64,000 bases of DNA from assembly GCA_037355855.1 (NCBI GenBank), contig CM074759.1, positions 8,680,001-8,744,000 of the forward strand, read 5' to 3'. Below are positions 33,134-43,928 of the stretch, one piece after another (position 1 is the first letter of the stretch; every line of letters begins with the position of its first letter). A program made the translations under genes and the position numbers. Source of the stretch: Pseudo-nitzschia pungens. Lineage: Eukaryota; Bacillariophyta; Bacillariophyceae; Bacillariales; Bacillariaceae. The notes below the pieces were generated by a model, which had not been told where the DNA came from, searched no databases, and was given only the letters and a program-made list of their open reading frames with translations.

Positions 33134-35545
33134 CTACCAAAAGGATTCCAGCTTCTCCTTGGTGGCGGGGGGAGCGTCTGGGCACGGAACGACACTGGCC
33201 TTGTCCCGGTAGTGGCACTTGACGAGGGGTTTCGCCGCGCAGCAGTTGGAGGGGGTGTAACGCGAGTAGTCTGCGGTTTGTGTTGCGTTTTTTGCGTTCT
33301 TCCCTTTGGTGGTGGCGTTGTTGATGTTTGTGTTGCACGTGTCTTGCAGGAACCACTCTCCCATTTGCTCGAAATACTTGAGCTTGTTGTCCTTGTTGGC
33401 GGTCCAGCTCATGTGGAAAATGTACGGATCGATCGTTTCCGTCTGGTTGGCTTTGTCCATCGCTGTACCTTTGGTGGTGGCGATGGGCCCTTCGAGACCG
33501 AGCCTGGGCCGGTGGTGGTGCTGGACGAGCTCTCGCATGAAGTCATGGCGATTGTGATAGGCATGACCCCCGGGGAATTCGTTGGTCATTCGGTTCCAGG
33601 TCTTGATGCGGAGGCCGTACAGGCTTGCGTGCTCGCCGAGCAGCGCAATCAAAACGGACTGATGGGAGGCCTGAGAGATAATCAGGTCTCCCTGGACCAT
33701 GAGGGTGTTCATCAAAAACTGGGTTTTTTCGTTGTTGCGGACGTAATAAAATCCCGTGTTGGCCGCGTAGGGCGCATAAAAGAGCGTTCGGGCACCGTCG
33801 TCCTGAAAGACCAGATCGAACCCCTCCGAGGGACTGTTTTCCTGGTGGAACCATTTCAGGGGATCTCGGTACCAGAGCACGTCCACGTCCTGGAAGAGCA
33901 GGTCGTAGCCGAGCTGCGACACCAGGTGGACGCAATAGACCTTGGCCAGCATGATGCGGCTGTACCGCTGGTCTCCGTATTCCTCGGCGGCCTTCGATGG
34001 CACCGCCCCAAAGATCGCCTCGCTGTAGAAGCTGGTCAAGCCCATGGACGTGACGACCTCGTGGGTCTCGGGGTCCGTCGCAAAGACCAGAATGTTGTCG
34101 AGCGCCTCGGCGGTTTCGGCTCCCCCGGCGCGGGCGTGGCAGACAAAGTTCAGGAGGAGCTCGGTGTGCCCGTAATTGCAGACGACCACCACGATCGTGT
34201 TGTGCGTGTTGTGGGCCGCGACGGCCTTGGCGACGGGCTTGAGTTCCGTCAGAACGTCGTTGAGGGAGGAGAGGTAGGACACCAGTATCTTCCAAAAGGC
34301 CTTGTAGTGCTTGCGCTTGGGCACCTCCTGTGAGTATGCCCCGTTGAGCTGCATCCCCCGGTTGACCAGCCGAAAGGGCTCCGTCGCCTTGGTGGCGCGC
34401 TCTTCCTGCTTCTTGGATTCTTTCGAGCGCATGAATTTCTGCACGTGAAAGCTCTCGTACTGGCCCACGATGGCGATGCACTGCTGGGTCCGGCTTTCGG
34501 ACGTCATGACCACGTGCAGGTTGTTGCAATTCTTGGTGGCGTCGGCCACCGAGAGGACGCTTCCGCCCTTCGGATACTCGCGCTTTTGGGCATTTTTGTC
34601 GGGAAAGGCCTTTCCGTCCGAGTAGAGTATCATCACGCGGTTGTTACGATGGAAGCTGGGATCAAAAGGAGCCCCCAATTCGAATTCGGAGCCGAACTCG
34701 TCCCGATCGACGAATTCCATTCCCGACGCAAATACCCCGGTGTGCCTGGGAACAAAGATATCCTGGTAGTGGGGTTTTTGCTTGGGACACGATGCGGACG
34801 ACGATTCCGGCGACTGCCAATTCACCTTGCCATTTTTTGACTGCTTGGCTGGCTTTGATGTCGGATTATGTGTCGGATTTTGTGTTGGAGTCAGTGTCGG
34901 ATTTTGTGTCGGAGTCAGTGTTGGATTTTGTGTTGGATTATGCGTTGGAGTCAGTGTCGGAGTCAATGTTGGATTGTGTGTTGGATTATTCGTTGGAGTC
35001 AGTGTCGGATTTGGAGTCGGGAATGCCTCCGCCGCACCGAGCGAATCCAAGGTGGTCGTGCCTGCCATGCTCCGGGATGTGGCTGTTATTTCCTTGCCAC
35101 TGTTGTTGTTGTTGTTGTTGTTGGATTTGGGGTTGTTGCTGTTGCTGTTGCTGTTGCTATTGCCGTTGTGACCTCTCCCCCGCAGATTCAGGTCGTTCTT
35201 CCACTCGCTGCCTCGCTTCGATCCTCCTCCAGGGCAGTCGCAGTCGCAGACGCACTGCAAGCTGCCGATGCCGATGCCGCTTCCGTTTTCGTTCTCGAGC
35301 AGCTGCATGTGGTATCCGGCCCACACACCGGCGTAAAAGATTCCGACGGCGCACACCAGGCACCGGAAGATCCCCTCCAGCGTCCATGCGCAGGAGGAGG
35401 CACCGTTGTTGTTGTTGCTGCTGCTGCTGCTGCTGCTGTAGCCGTTGCCGGTGTTGCCCTTCCGCCTCCCTCCCTTGTCCTTGGAAGACGTGGGAAGGTT
35501 TCGTTGTGGCAGCGGTTGCGGTTGTTTTGGTTTTGGCGTGATCAT
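33134..35545 (-). CDS. GT77-like type II membrane glycosyltransferase (Nucleotid_trans domain)
   Basis: The single-exon 803-residue protein has a short cytosolic N-terminus, one membrane anchor at about 57-77 ('GIFRCLVCAVGIFYAGVW'), an Asn/Ser-rich stem, a PT-rich linker at 177-229 (repeats of NPTLTPTQNPTH) and a C-terminal catalytic region from about 450. That region matches the nucleotide-diphospho-sugar transferase fold (PF03407): 'TIVVVVCNYGHTELLLNFV', 'YSRIMLAKVYCVHLV', and the metal/nucleotide-binding DVD at 553-555 in 'LLFQDVDVLWYRDPL'. Then come 'AANTGFYYVRNNEKTQ' and 'FPGGHAYHN'. The topology indicates a Golgi enzyme that glycosylates wall or surface polymers; donor and acceptor are unknown. 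The Met at 35545 is chosen because it gives a standard type II layout. Long antisense frames are codon-bias shadows. Confidence 0.85.
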   Translation of the reverse strand: MITPKPKQPQPLPQRNLPTSSKDKGGRRKGNTGNGYSSSSSSSNNNNGASSCAWTLEGIFRCLVCAVGIFYAGVWAGYHMQLLENENGSGIGIGSLQCVCDCDCPGGGSKRGSEWKNDLNLRGRGHNGNSNSNSNSNNPKSNNNNNNNSGKEITATSRSMAGTTTLDSLGAAEAFPTPNPTLTPTNNPTHNPTLTPTLTPTHNPTQNPTLTPTQNPTLTPTQNPTHNPTSKPAKQSKNGKVNWQSPESSSASCPKQKPHYQDIFVPRHTGVFASGMEFVDRDEFGSEFELGAPFDPSFHRNNRVMILYSDGKAFPDKNAQKREYPKGGSVLSVADATKNCNNLHVVMTSESRTQQCIAIVGQYESFHVQKFMRSKESKKQEERATKATEPFRLVNRGMQLNGAYSQEVPKRKHYKAFWKILVSYLSSLNDVLTELKPVAKAVAAHNTHNTIVVVVCNYGHTELLLNFVCHARAGGAETAEALDNILVFATDPETHEVVTSMGLTSFYSEAIFGAVPSKAAEEYGDQRYSRIMLAKVYCVHLVSQLGYDLLFQDVDVLWYRDPLKWFHQENSPSEGFDLVFQDDGARTLFYAPYAANTGFYYVRNNEKTQFLMNTLMVQGDLIISQASHQSVLIALLGEHASLYGLRIKTWNRMTNEFPGGHAYHNRHDFMRELVQHHHRPRLGLEGPIATTKGTAMDKANQTETIDPYIFHMSWTANKDNKLKYFEQMGEWFLQDTCNTNINNATTKGKNAKNATQTADYSRYTPSNCCAAKPLVKCHYRDKASVVPCPDAPPATKEKLESFW

Positions 35546-36500
35546 GGTCGGTCAAACGGACACGGGGGGAGCAATCGATGAATGAATGGCTCAATCAAAA
35601 TGATCGATCGATGGATGATCAATCAATCAATGAATCGGATCGATCGATAGACGGACGGAAGCAGTGACCAGTGACCAGTGACCAGTGACCAGTGACCACC
35701 TTTTCGTGTAGGAACTCCTGGATGGGCACACTTCTCGAATAAGCCAACTAGGACTCCGCTTTCGAAGATGGTCGCTGATGTACCGGTAAGGTTACCGGTA
35801 GGTAGGATGGAGTGGTACGAGGAATGAATGTTTGGGAGTTCTCCCGAGTCGGGAGTATTTGAGTTGGTAATTGTAAGGTTACCGGTTCGCCCAGCACCGT
35901 GAAGGTTTTAGGCCGTAATGAGTAATTAAGCTTTACTCGTACAAGTAATTACGGTAGTCCTAAGGTTACCGCAGTTGTAAAAGTTCTTCGAGGAAGATAA
36001 TACTTACGGTATTAGTATTTTTTCTACCGATCAATCTCTATAAAATCTGAACTACATACGAAGTTAGATGAGGTTTACCTACCGGTAAGTCCATCGAAAT
36101 AAGTGACCGTTGAATTTTTTACACATACAACAAGTTTTACATAAGAACCTTACAACAAGTTCCGAAAAAAAAAAAAACTCCACAACGTAAGGTTAACTTA
36201 CCCGTACCAACACCATAACCTTACCGGTATGCGTGAAATGCAATTGGCGCCTCCGGTAAGCGTGTGGAGTTGTAAATGTCCGTAACGTCCTTTTCGGGGA
36301 TTGATTGTAATAATTTAGTTTTGGATTAACGTGTCAGAAAGTTAAAAGAAAATGTTGATCGTGTGTTTACGCATGATATATATTCGTAATTTATGTGTTA
36401 AGTATAATATTATTTATTGGTGATATTCGAATAATTAGTCTAGATTTGTTTATGTTTGTTATGGAAGTATGTGATAATGAATTCTTGACACATAATAATA
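35546..36500. other. Intergenic, no supported gene
   Basis: It holds a perfect 9-bp CAGTGACCA-type tandem repeat (35661-35700), a GATCGATC-rich stretch just upstream of the glycosyltransferase gene, and many GGTAAGGTTACC motifs. From 36300 it becomes very AT-rich. Confidence 0.6.
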
Positions 36501-36557
36501 TGTGTGCCACGTCACAAATAATGTAATATTACATGTGCATATTAGTTTCGCTCATTA
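36501..36557. repeat. Short dispersed repeat with CACGTCAC core
   Basis: The stretch from TGTGTGCCACGTCAC to CTCATTA matches the reverse complement of 53795-53860 closely. It abuts the start of the satellite array. The CACGTCAC/GTGACGTG core resembles a bZIP (CRE-like) site, but no adjacent promoter is evident. Confidence 0.65.
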
Positions 36558-38640
36558 GGCCCCTCAAGTAGGATTAGTACCAGATATACATACCCCAACT
36601 CTTAGCAGCCCTTTATTATTAGAGATACAGTGGGCTAGGATAAGAACTGAACTGTAGAACGGAAAAGGCAATACTAAACAGGATGCTAGAAAGGATGCTA
36701 GGCCCTTCCAGTAGGATTTGTACCATATCTACATACCCCAAGACTTAGCAGCCCTATATTATTAGAGATACAGGGTGCTAAGATGAGGACGGAACTGTAG
36801 ATCTGAAAAGGCGATACTAAATAGGATGCTAGACAGAATGCTAGGCCCTTCCAGCAGGATTTGTACCAGATCTACACACCCTAACTCTTAACAGCCCTAA
36901 ATTATAAGATATATTGGATGCAAAGATAAGGGCGGAACTGTAGATCTGAAAAGGCGATACTAAACAGGATGCTAGACAGGATGCTAGGCCCTTCAAGTAG
37001 GATTTGTACCAGATGTACATACCCCAACTCTTAGCAGCCCTATAATATAAGAAATATTAATATAAGATTTATTGGATGCTAAGATAAGAACGGAACTGAA
37101 GAACGAAAATGGCAATACTAAACAGGATGCTAGACAGAATGCTAGGCCCTTCCAGTAGGATTTGTACCAGATTTACATACCCCAAGTCTTAAGAGCCCTA
37201 AATTTTAAGATATGTTGGATGCTAAGATAAGAACGGAACTGTAGATCTGAAAAGGCGATACTAAACAGGATGCTAGACAGAATGCTAGGCCCTTCCAGTG
37301 GGATTTGTACCAGATCCACATACCCCAAGACTTAACAGCCCTAAATTATAAGATATATTGGATGCTAAGATAAGAACGGAACTGTAGATCTGAAAAGGCG
37401 ATACTAAACAGGATGCTAGACAGAATGCTAGGCCCTTCCAGTAGGATTTGTACCAGATTTACATACCCCAAGTGTTTGCACCCCCTAGATTATTAGAGAT
37501 ACAGGGTGCTAAGATAAGAACGGAACTGTAGATCTGAAAAGGCGATACTAAACAGGATGCTAGACAGAATGCTAGGCCCTTCCAGTGGGATTTGTACCAG
37601 ATCTACATACCCTAACTCTTAACAGCCCTAAATTATAAGATATATTGGATGCTAAGATAAGAACGGAACTGTAGATCTGAAAAGGCGATACTAAACAGGA
37701 TGCTAGACAGAATGCTAGGCCCTTCCAGTGGGATTTGTACCAGATTTACATATCCCAAGTGTTTGCACCCCCTAGATTATTAGAGATACAGGGTGCTAAG
37801 ATAAGAACGGAACTGTAGATCTGAAAAGGCGATACTAAACAGGATGCTAGACAGAATGCTAGGCCCTTCCAGTGGGATTTGTACCAGATCTACATACCCT
37901 AACTCTTAACAGCCCTAAATTATAAGATATATTGGATGCTAAGATAAGAACGGAACTGTAGATCTGAAAAGGCGATACTAAACAGGATGCTAGACAGAAT
38001 GCTAGGCCCTTCCAGTGGGATTTGTACCAGATTTACATACCCCAAGACTTAGCAGACCTAAATTATAAGATATATTGGATGCTAAGATAAGAACGGAACT
38101 GTAGATCTGAAAAGGCGATACTAAACAGGATGCTAGACAGAATGCTAGGCCCTTCCAGTAGGATTTGTACCAGATTTACATATCCCAAGTGTTTGCACCC
38201 CCTAGATTATTAGAGATACAGGGTGCTAAGATAAGAACGGAACTGTAGATCTGAAAAGGCGATACTAAACAGGATGCTAGACAGAATGCTAGGCCCTTCC
38301 AGTAGGATTAGTACCAGATTTACATACCCCAAGTCTTTGCACCCCCTAAATTATAAGATATATTGGATGCTAAGATAAGAACGGAACTGTAGATCTGAAA
38401 AGGTGATACCAAACAGGATACTATACAGGATGCTAGGCCCTTCCAGTAGGATTAGTACCAGATTTACATACCCCAAGTCTTTGCACCCCCTAGATTATTA
38501 GAGATACAGGGTGCTAAGATAAGAACGGAACTGTAGATCTGAAAAGGTGATACCAAACAGGATACTATACAGGATGCTAGGCCCTTCCAGTAGGATTAGT
38601 ACCAGATTTACATACCCCAAGTCTTAGCTACAACTAGTAC
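36557..38640 (-). repeat. 143-bp satellite (S143) array, sixteen monomers, inverted relative to 1-562
   Basis: The landmark AGGCCC lies at 36557, 36700, 36843, 36986, 37144, 37287, 37430, 37574, 37717, 37861, 38004, 38147, 38291, 38435 and 38579: spacing 143-144 bp, with one 158-bp unit caused by a 15-bp internal duplication. Each monomer carries 'GGATTTGTACCAGATCTACA', 'GATGCTAAGATAAGAACGGA' and 'AAAAGGCGATACTAAACAGG'. From 37430 on, two monomer types partly alternate ('TTAACAGCCCTAAATTATAA' and 'TTTGCACCCCCTAGATTATT'), suggesting a higher-order repeat. Confidence 0.95.
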
Positions 38641-39060
38641 TAGAATAGGGTGCTATTAGTAGATTCATCTGAGGACTAGCCTAGAATCAACTGAGGATAG
38701 ATCAACTAGTACTACAACCACCAGTCACTACAACTAATATTAGAGGGCAGTCACTACAACTAATAGTAGAGGGTGCTTTTAGTAGTTGATTTAGAGGGTG
38801 CTATTAGTAGTTGATTTGTCTGGAGAGTAGCCTAGAATCAACTGAGGATAGATTTACTACTTCAACCACCAGTCACTACTACTTCTATTACTAGTAGAGG
38901 GTGCTATTAGTAGATTCATCTCAGGACTACAAATACTAGTACTAGTAGAAGGTGGTATTACTAGTAGTACTTGATTTGCCTGGGGAATAGCCTAGAATAA
39001 ATTGAGGATAGATCATTTCCTACTACTAGTAGAACCCCAACCGAAACGTATTCATGATTG
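38641..39060. repeat. ACTAGT-rich low-complexity region
   Basis: Blocks such as GAGGGTGCTATTAGTAGAT and CTAGAATCAACTGAGGATAG recur three or four times, mixed with CTACTAGTACTAGTAG. It directly continues the satellite array. Confidence 0.75.
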
Positions 39061-39700
39061 GATATATAATAATATTCGATTCCCATATGGGATTCGGTTA
39101 ATTATTCAGTCGTGACTGCTAGCTACACTAGTATTAGGATACGAAGTAAACAACATTGTATGACTGCTGCGATTATAATATACAATTTGAAATCAAAAAT
39201 AATTCGTACTACGACATGCTATATTCTAATTTTATATTGCCATACCTCATTTATAATCATTTTTAATGGCTTCCACAGAATTAAGTGTTTCTTTCCAGGT
39301 TTTAACAGTTCAATTTCTCGTAGAAGCCTACCACAAAAAACCTTTTTTTACGACTTTTTCACTTTTCTCCACCCCCAGACCCCCAGTTCTGCCGAACTAA
39401 GACCTACGTTCTAAAAATGTTTATGAAATTCCAATTTTTACAACTCCACTAACAGTTCTTGCACTCGTAACACTCCAGGAGCGGAAGAAAATACACTTTC
39501 TGCGCAGCGTGAAAATACGATTTGCCTCGCTGATGACTTCTACGGTAAACATTACATAAAATATATTTTAAAAGTTAATTGAAAAAAAAAACTGTACATT
39601 TTGGGGCCTAGCAGAAGAATCCCATGACCTTCAGGATGAATTTTTCACCAATTAGGTTGTTGAACTAAAAAAAAACATTTAGGTTGAGGTTGTAGGAGGT
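39061..39700. other. Intergenic, no supported gene
   Basis: AT-rich. A 100-residue frame at 39112-39414 shows no motif and is not called. Confidence 0.5.
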
Positions 39701-40004
39701 TGAGTAGTATGGGAAACCTTAGGTTGAGGTTGTAGGTTGAATAAGGGCAACCTTAGTAGGTTGTAGGTTGAGGTTATTCAACACAACCTTGAGGTTGAGG
39801 TTGGACCCTACTACTAGTAATTAGCATGTAAAACAAAAAATATTTCTTAGGTTATTTACCACAACCTTAAGGCTTTAGGTTGAGGTTATTTACCACAACC
39901 TCAAGGTTTTAGGTTGAGGTTGTTTTCCGCAACCTTAAGGTTTTAGGTTGAGGTTATTTTCCACAACCTTAAAATTTTAGGTTGAGGTCATTTTCTGTAA
40001 AGAT
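39701..40004. repeat. AGGTTGAGGTT repeats, about 40-bp units
   Basis: AGGTTGAGGTTGTAGGTTGAG steps are followed by about four units of 'TTTTAGGTTGAGGTTATTT' plus 'CCACAACCTTAAGG'. Each unit is itself partly palindromic (AGGTTG/CAACCT). A further unit appears at 40728-40765, just past the foldback copy, so that copy seems to sit inside this array. Confidence 0.8.
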
Positions 40005-40727
40005 ATCCAAGATGGTGCTATGGACTGTGCTAAGGCTCCTGTATAGGCAACTGTACTGGGGCTACAGGTATTGTTAGCCTCCAGTAACTGTTTGCAGGGT
40101 GCTATGCTGTATGCTAGACTGTATGCTACTAAATGCTTAGCATCAGGCTTAGCAACAGGCTTCGCAACAGGCTTATTCTAAGTGCTATGCGGTGCTAACT
40201 CTAAGATACCAGGGGCCTTGTGTAGCATTTGTACTACCAGTTCCAAGGACCCACTGTGTATGATATGTACTATAACTGGATGACTGACCCATGCAGTTGA
40301 ACTTAGCACAAAGCAAGCAAGCGAGCTAGCGCTAGCATACCATTGATTGAATTAATTAATACTCCGTATGCTACTCCGTACGCTACGCTACTCTGTACAC
40401 TCCAGTACTGAACCTACAGAGATGTACAGTGCTAAATGATACAATATAGCAAACCATGCTGTCATTGATACAGGAGCTGAGCTGAGCTCACCTGCCTCTC
40501 ACTCTTCTTCTTTTATTCACCTTTAAACTAAGCACTCCATCATGCCCCCCCTATTGATTGATTCCTTTGTACCTCTAGGGGAGTATCTTGTAGTAACTGA
40601 GTGCTGTATGCAATTGCATTCAAGCAGTATCCTCTGTAGTCTCACTATTTGCCAGCATTCTGTGCTGTATTGTTGTTACTGTTATTGTTATCCCCTTGAT
40701 TTTGCCGACGACCAAATATCAACGTAT
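40005..40727. mobile_element. Foldback family B, copy 3 (right-half orientation)
   Basis: It starts with 'AAGATATCCAAGATGGTGCT', continues 'TGTGCTAAGGCTCCTGTATA', 'CTGGGGCTACAGG', and 'GGCTTAGCAACAGGCTT' repeats, and ends in '...CGACCAAATATCAACG'. This is the same order as the right half of the element at 5418-7126. The interior includes CTCTAGGGGAG/ATTGATTC blocks. The left half is missing. Confidence 0.75.
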
Positions 40728-41881
40728 TTCCACAACCTTAAGGTTTTAGGTTGAGGTTTTTGTACACAACATTTAAGGTTGTAATTGTTGACATAACATT
40801 TAGTTTAAAACAAAGATTTAAGAGTTTCCCCTGATCCCCTAAATGTTATTTCCAACATGCACAATTGTTTTTACTAATTTTGACTCAACTCATCACCGTG
40901 CACAATTTGCGTGAAAAGTGTATTTTCTACCGCTCCAGTACAACAATGTGCCAGGATTTTCCCACCTCTCTCGCCCCCTCTTATTTTGGATGTGCAGGAG
41001 TGTTTTCAAAACATCAGGACCATGGTACTACGGGTTCTTGTATTTCACCTCTCCACTGAACGTTGTGAAATGCGTTGGTGCATTTATTTCCCTATCAACA
41101 AGAGAAGTGCAACAATGATAACAAGTTCAAAATGGGCTGCTGAGACACATGCGTGCGGATGAATCCCAAATAGCTAGTGAATAACTACTAGTAGTACCTC
41201 ACTCTTTACTAGTAGTACTACTAAATACTACATTTGATTATATCAACAACAGTAGAGAGCATGCGTACATTTTGCAGCTTGTGAGCAACATTGACTATTC
41301 TCATCTACTACTATAAGCAACAGGCAAGTCAAACAAGAACGACAGCAATATAGCAGAGTGATTAGTGTACTGCTTTTGCCACAAGAACCAAGGAACACCC
41401 AGATTATGTTGTTGACTAGGGGTACTACTACTACTAGTACATTGGTATTTTTAGTGTTCCCTTTTTTTGCTCACATTTTCAACCAAAGAATATTTACTAC
41501 CAAGCAAATGACAGTTTAATGAAGAGAAGATACAGTGCTAAAAGTGGATAGCAATAACAACAGTAGCACACTGAGTACTCACAAGGACTGAGGCAACAGC
41601 TTACTACTTCTTAATGTACTAGTTGGCACAGTGCGCAAACTGAAAGAAGCTTGTTTTTGCAGAGCGCAAACTACTACTAGTATTACTAATAGAGGCCAAA
41701 AAAATCATCATGGGTATCAGTCCCACAATGCCTGAAACATATTCTTTACCGCATTATTTGAAATCTCTACTAGTCTCATACAAAGTCATGTTGTTTGTCT
41801 TTTAATTAGATAAACAGGAATTTGGTTGATTTTGCCAAAAAAAATCCCGCAACCTCGATCCGACACCAGACGACTTCAGTC
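40728..41881. other. Intergenic, no supported gene
   Basis: It holds one AGGTTG unit at 40728-40765, overlapping short frames at 40865-41162 with no motif, and many ACTAGTAGTAC stretches (41180-41230, 41425-41440, 41670-41690). Confidence 0.5.
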
Positions 41882-42139
41882 GACACCAGTGTTCGTATGT
41901 TCTTCTTATATTTGTTAACAAGCAGACAAAAAGACAAACATACTAACATAGGGCCCTTCCAGTAGGACTGTACAAGATATCCCAACTCTTAGTAGCCCTA
42001 CTACTATCATACTAATAAGATATATGGTACATGGTGCTAATACCGTAGGGTAGGAGATAGACGGAAGTGTGAGCAGACAAACAGACATATGAACAGACAG
42101 ACGAATAGACGAGCAGACAAACAGACGAACGCTGGTGTC
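41882..42139. mobile_element. 258-bp inverted-repeat element carrying one S143 monomer
   Basis: The left end GACACCAGTGTTCGTATGTT pairs with the right end, whose complement reads GACACCAGCGTTCGTCTGTT (18 of 20). Inside, 'AGGGCCCTTCCAGTAGGACT' and 'CCCAACTCTTAGTAGCCCTA' are one diverged S143 monomer, flanked by CAGACAAACAGAC-type repeats. No clear target duplication is seen. Confidence 0.55.
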
Positions 42140-42863
42140 CAGTGATGTCGACTTCTCTTATTATAGTATTATTTTATGTTTCTCGTATCCACTTTCAGGT
42201 AAAAACAACAAAATCTTATTGAAGGCTTAAAGCGAGATTTTCAGGGTCCGAAGTATTCTGGATGTGTATGTTCTGTAGACCCACGGTTGAATAACAATTG
42301 GTGTTTCCCGTATCCACCTTCGATGGACCACGTTACTTACGGTGAATTAACTTGTACACGTAACCTTAAACCTTACTCAATTCAATCAATTCAATCAGAA
42401 TTAACTTCATCGATTGATCGATAGACTCCATTAGAAAACTCTACGACCAGACGAAGGTCAACAAAATGCCCTAAACTCCCGAGTAAACAACATGAAAGTC
42501 GCACAGCAGCTTATAAGAAGAATTACGTAGTACAAACAAAAAAGTCTTCTTGAAGGCTTAAATAATATGAGAATTTAAGGGCCCAAAGTATTCTACTTGT
42601 ACCGTAATACATATATTTTCTCGTGTGTAGCGAATTTTAGAATAAGAATAATCTATGTATATATTGCATTGCAACTAACCTTACTTGTACTGTATGGTCG
42701 ATATCTGCGGCTTCCGCTTAGTTCTATCAGTAAGACGCTGTTGGGGTGGACCAAGTCCCCGAGTTTCAAAACAGACATGCGCTATGATACGACGTATGTA
42801 CTTTACTTTCTTATTGTTTGCCTACGTACGCTCAACAGTGATCAATAATCGAACGTTTGTCTA
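42140..42863. other. Intergenic, upstream of the DUF273-type gene
   Basis: A direct repeat (TCTT(A/C)TTGAAGGCTTAAA followed by a GGGxCC(G/A)AAGTATTCT block) occurs at about 42216-42260 and 42545-42595. No clear TATA box is seen. Confidence 0.5.
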
Positions 42864-43928
42864 ATGAATATCTTATCACATTTTGCGTTTTGGTTGGCAA
42901 TGTCGGCGGCGACGGCGGTCTTCCTCATCGGATGGTCGATTGGGTTGCAGCACACTATCACTGCCGCTCTAACGACTGAAACTTTGGACACCCCCAAGGA
43001 GGTGACTAAGGGGGACGGAGAAAATGCCGGCGGAATCAAGATATTGATATTTGGTGATTGGAAGGCGCTTGAAAAATACCGATGGAATACAGCCTCGTTG
43101 GAATGTTACTCTGGGCTGCACAATTATGAAGTTCAGTGGCTTTTCCCAGCCACCAAATGCAAAGAAATGACTGGGAAAATCTTCTTCCAGAAGCACTGTT
43201 CAGTTTACGAACACATGTTGACTTCGACTGCTACCAAATGGTTCCTGGTAATGGATGCGGACAATTTTGTCGTAAACCCCAAGCATCGCATTGAATCGTA
43301 TATTGACGATTCAAAAGATGTCATCCATTATCTTCGTTATCACAGCAATGAGGTTGCGGCCGGCAACTATATAGTGCGCAACAACGAGTGGGGGCGCAAT
43401 TACGTCAAGGAATGGTATGGATACTATGATGAGAGCAAATATGGCGGCATGAACTGGGACAATGGGGCGCTACACTTTCATCTCCTTCATCGCCTGGCTC
43501 CGAGCACAACGAACGGTTGGGAGGACTGCAATCATCTCGGGAGAGTTGGTAAAGACCAGTACGAAGATTTTGTAACTTGTTTTCATAAAGTGGTCAAACA
43601 AACAGGATGCGTTGGTAAGGACTGGCCCCACATTCGAATTATTTCGCACGGGAAAGGATGGACCATTGATGAGTGGGTACCAGACCACAAATGGAGTGAC
43701 AGGTCGTTCATGCAACATGCGGTAAAAGGCGAAACCAACCGTCTTCACAAAGCTCAGTTTGTGTGCGACGAATCCTTCCGGAACTCCCCTCTGGTCGACT
43801 CTCGTGTGAACCAAGATGAATACGATAGCATCATCGATCGGAAAAAAAAATTGTTGCCACTGAAGTTTAATCCTAGAAGCTGGGACGATGCGTCGTGCAT
43901 TGAACGAGACCAAGGAAAACTTGATTGA
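42864..43928 (+). CDS. DUF273-type glycosyltransferase-like type II membrane protein
   Basis: Single exon, 354 residues. Residues 5-28 form a signal anchor ('FAFWLAMSAATAVFLIGW'). The lumenal domain contains 'TKWFLVMDADNFVVNPKHRI' with DAD at 131-133 (a DxD-type motif for metal and nucleotide-sugar), then 'EVAAGNYIVRNNEWG' and 'GGMNWDNGALHFHLLHR' (about 194-210). This is the layout of the DUF273 family (PF03314), best known from nematodes and thought to be galactosyltransferase-like. Six or more cysteines could form disulfides, consistent with a Golgi lumen location. The start is the ATG at 42864, which gives a clean anchor. It lacks the Asn/PT linkers of the GT at 33134-35545. The substrate is unknown. 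Confidence 0.78.
   Translation: MNILSHFAFWLAMSAATAVFLIGWSIGLQHTITAALTTETLDTPKEVTKGDGENAGGIKILIFGDWKALEKYRWNTASLECYSGLHNYEVQWLFPATKCKEMTGKIFFQKHCSVYEHMLTSTATKWFLVMDADNFVVNPKHRIESYIDDSKDVIHYLRYHSNEVAAGNYIVRNNEWGRNYVKEWYGYYDESKYGGMNWDNGALHFHLLHRLAPSTTNGWEDCNHLGRVGKDQYEDFVTCFHKVVKQTGCVGKDWPHIRIISHGKGWTIDEWVPDHKWSDRSFMQHAVKGETNRLHKAQFVCDESFRNSPLVDSRVNQDEYDSIIDRKKKLLPLKFNPRSWDDASCIERDQGKLD

Noticed and set aside
33212..34333. 373-residue plus-strand frame
   Set aside because: It is antisense to the catalytic part of the glycosyltransferase gene and is a codon-bias shadow without motifs.
34782..35581. Three overlapping plus-strand frames of 129-249 residues
   Set aside because: They are antisense to the Asn/PT-rich linker of the glycosyltransferase and follow its repeat pattern.
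36557..38640. CRISPR-like regular repeats
   Set aside because: The whole 143-bp unit is conserved with no unique spacers; this is a eukaryotic satellite.
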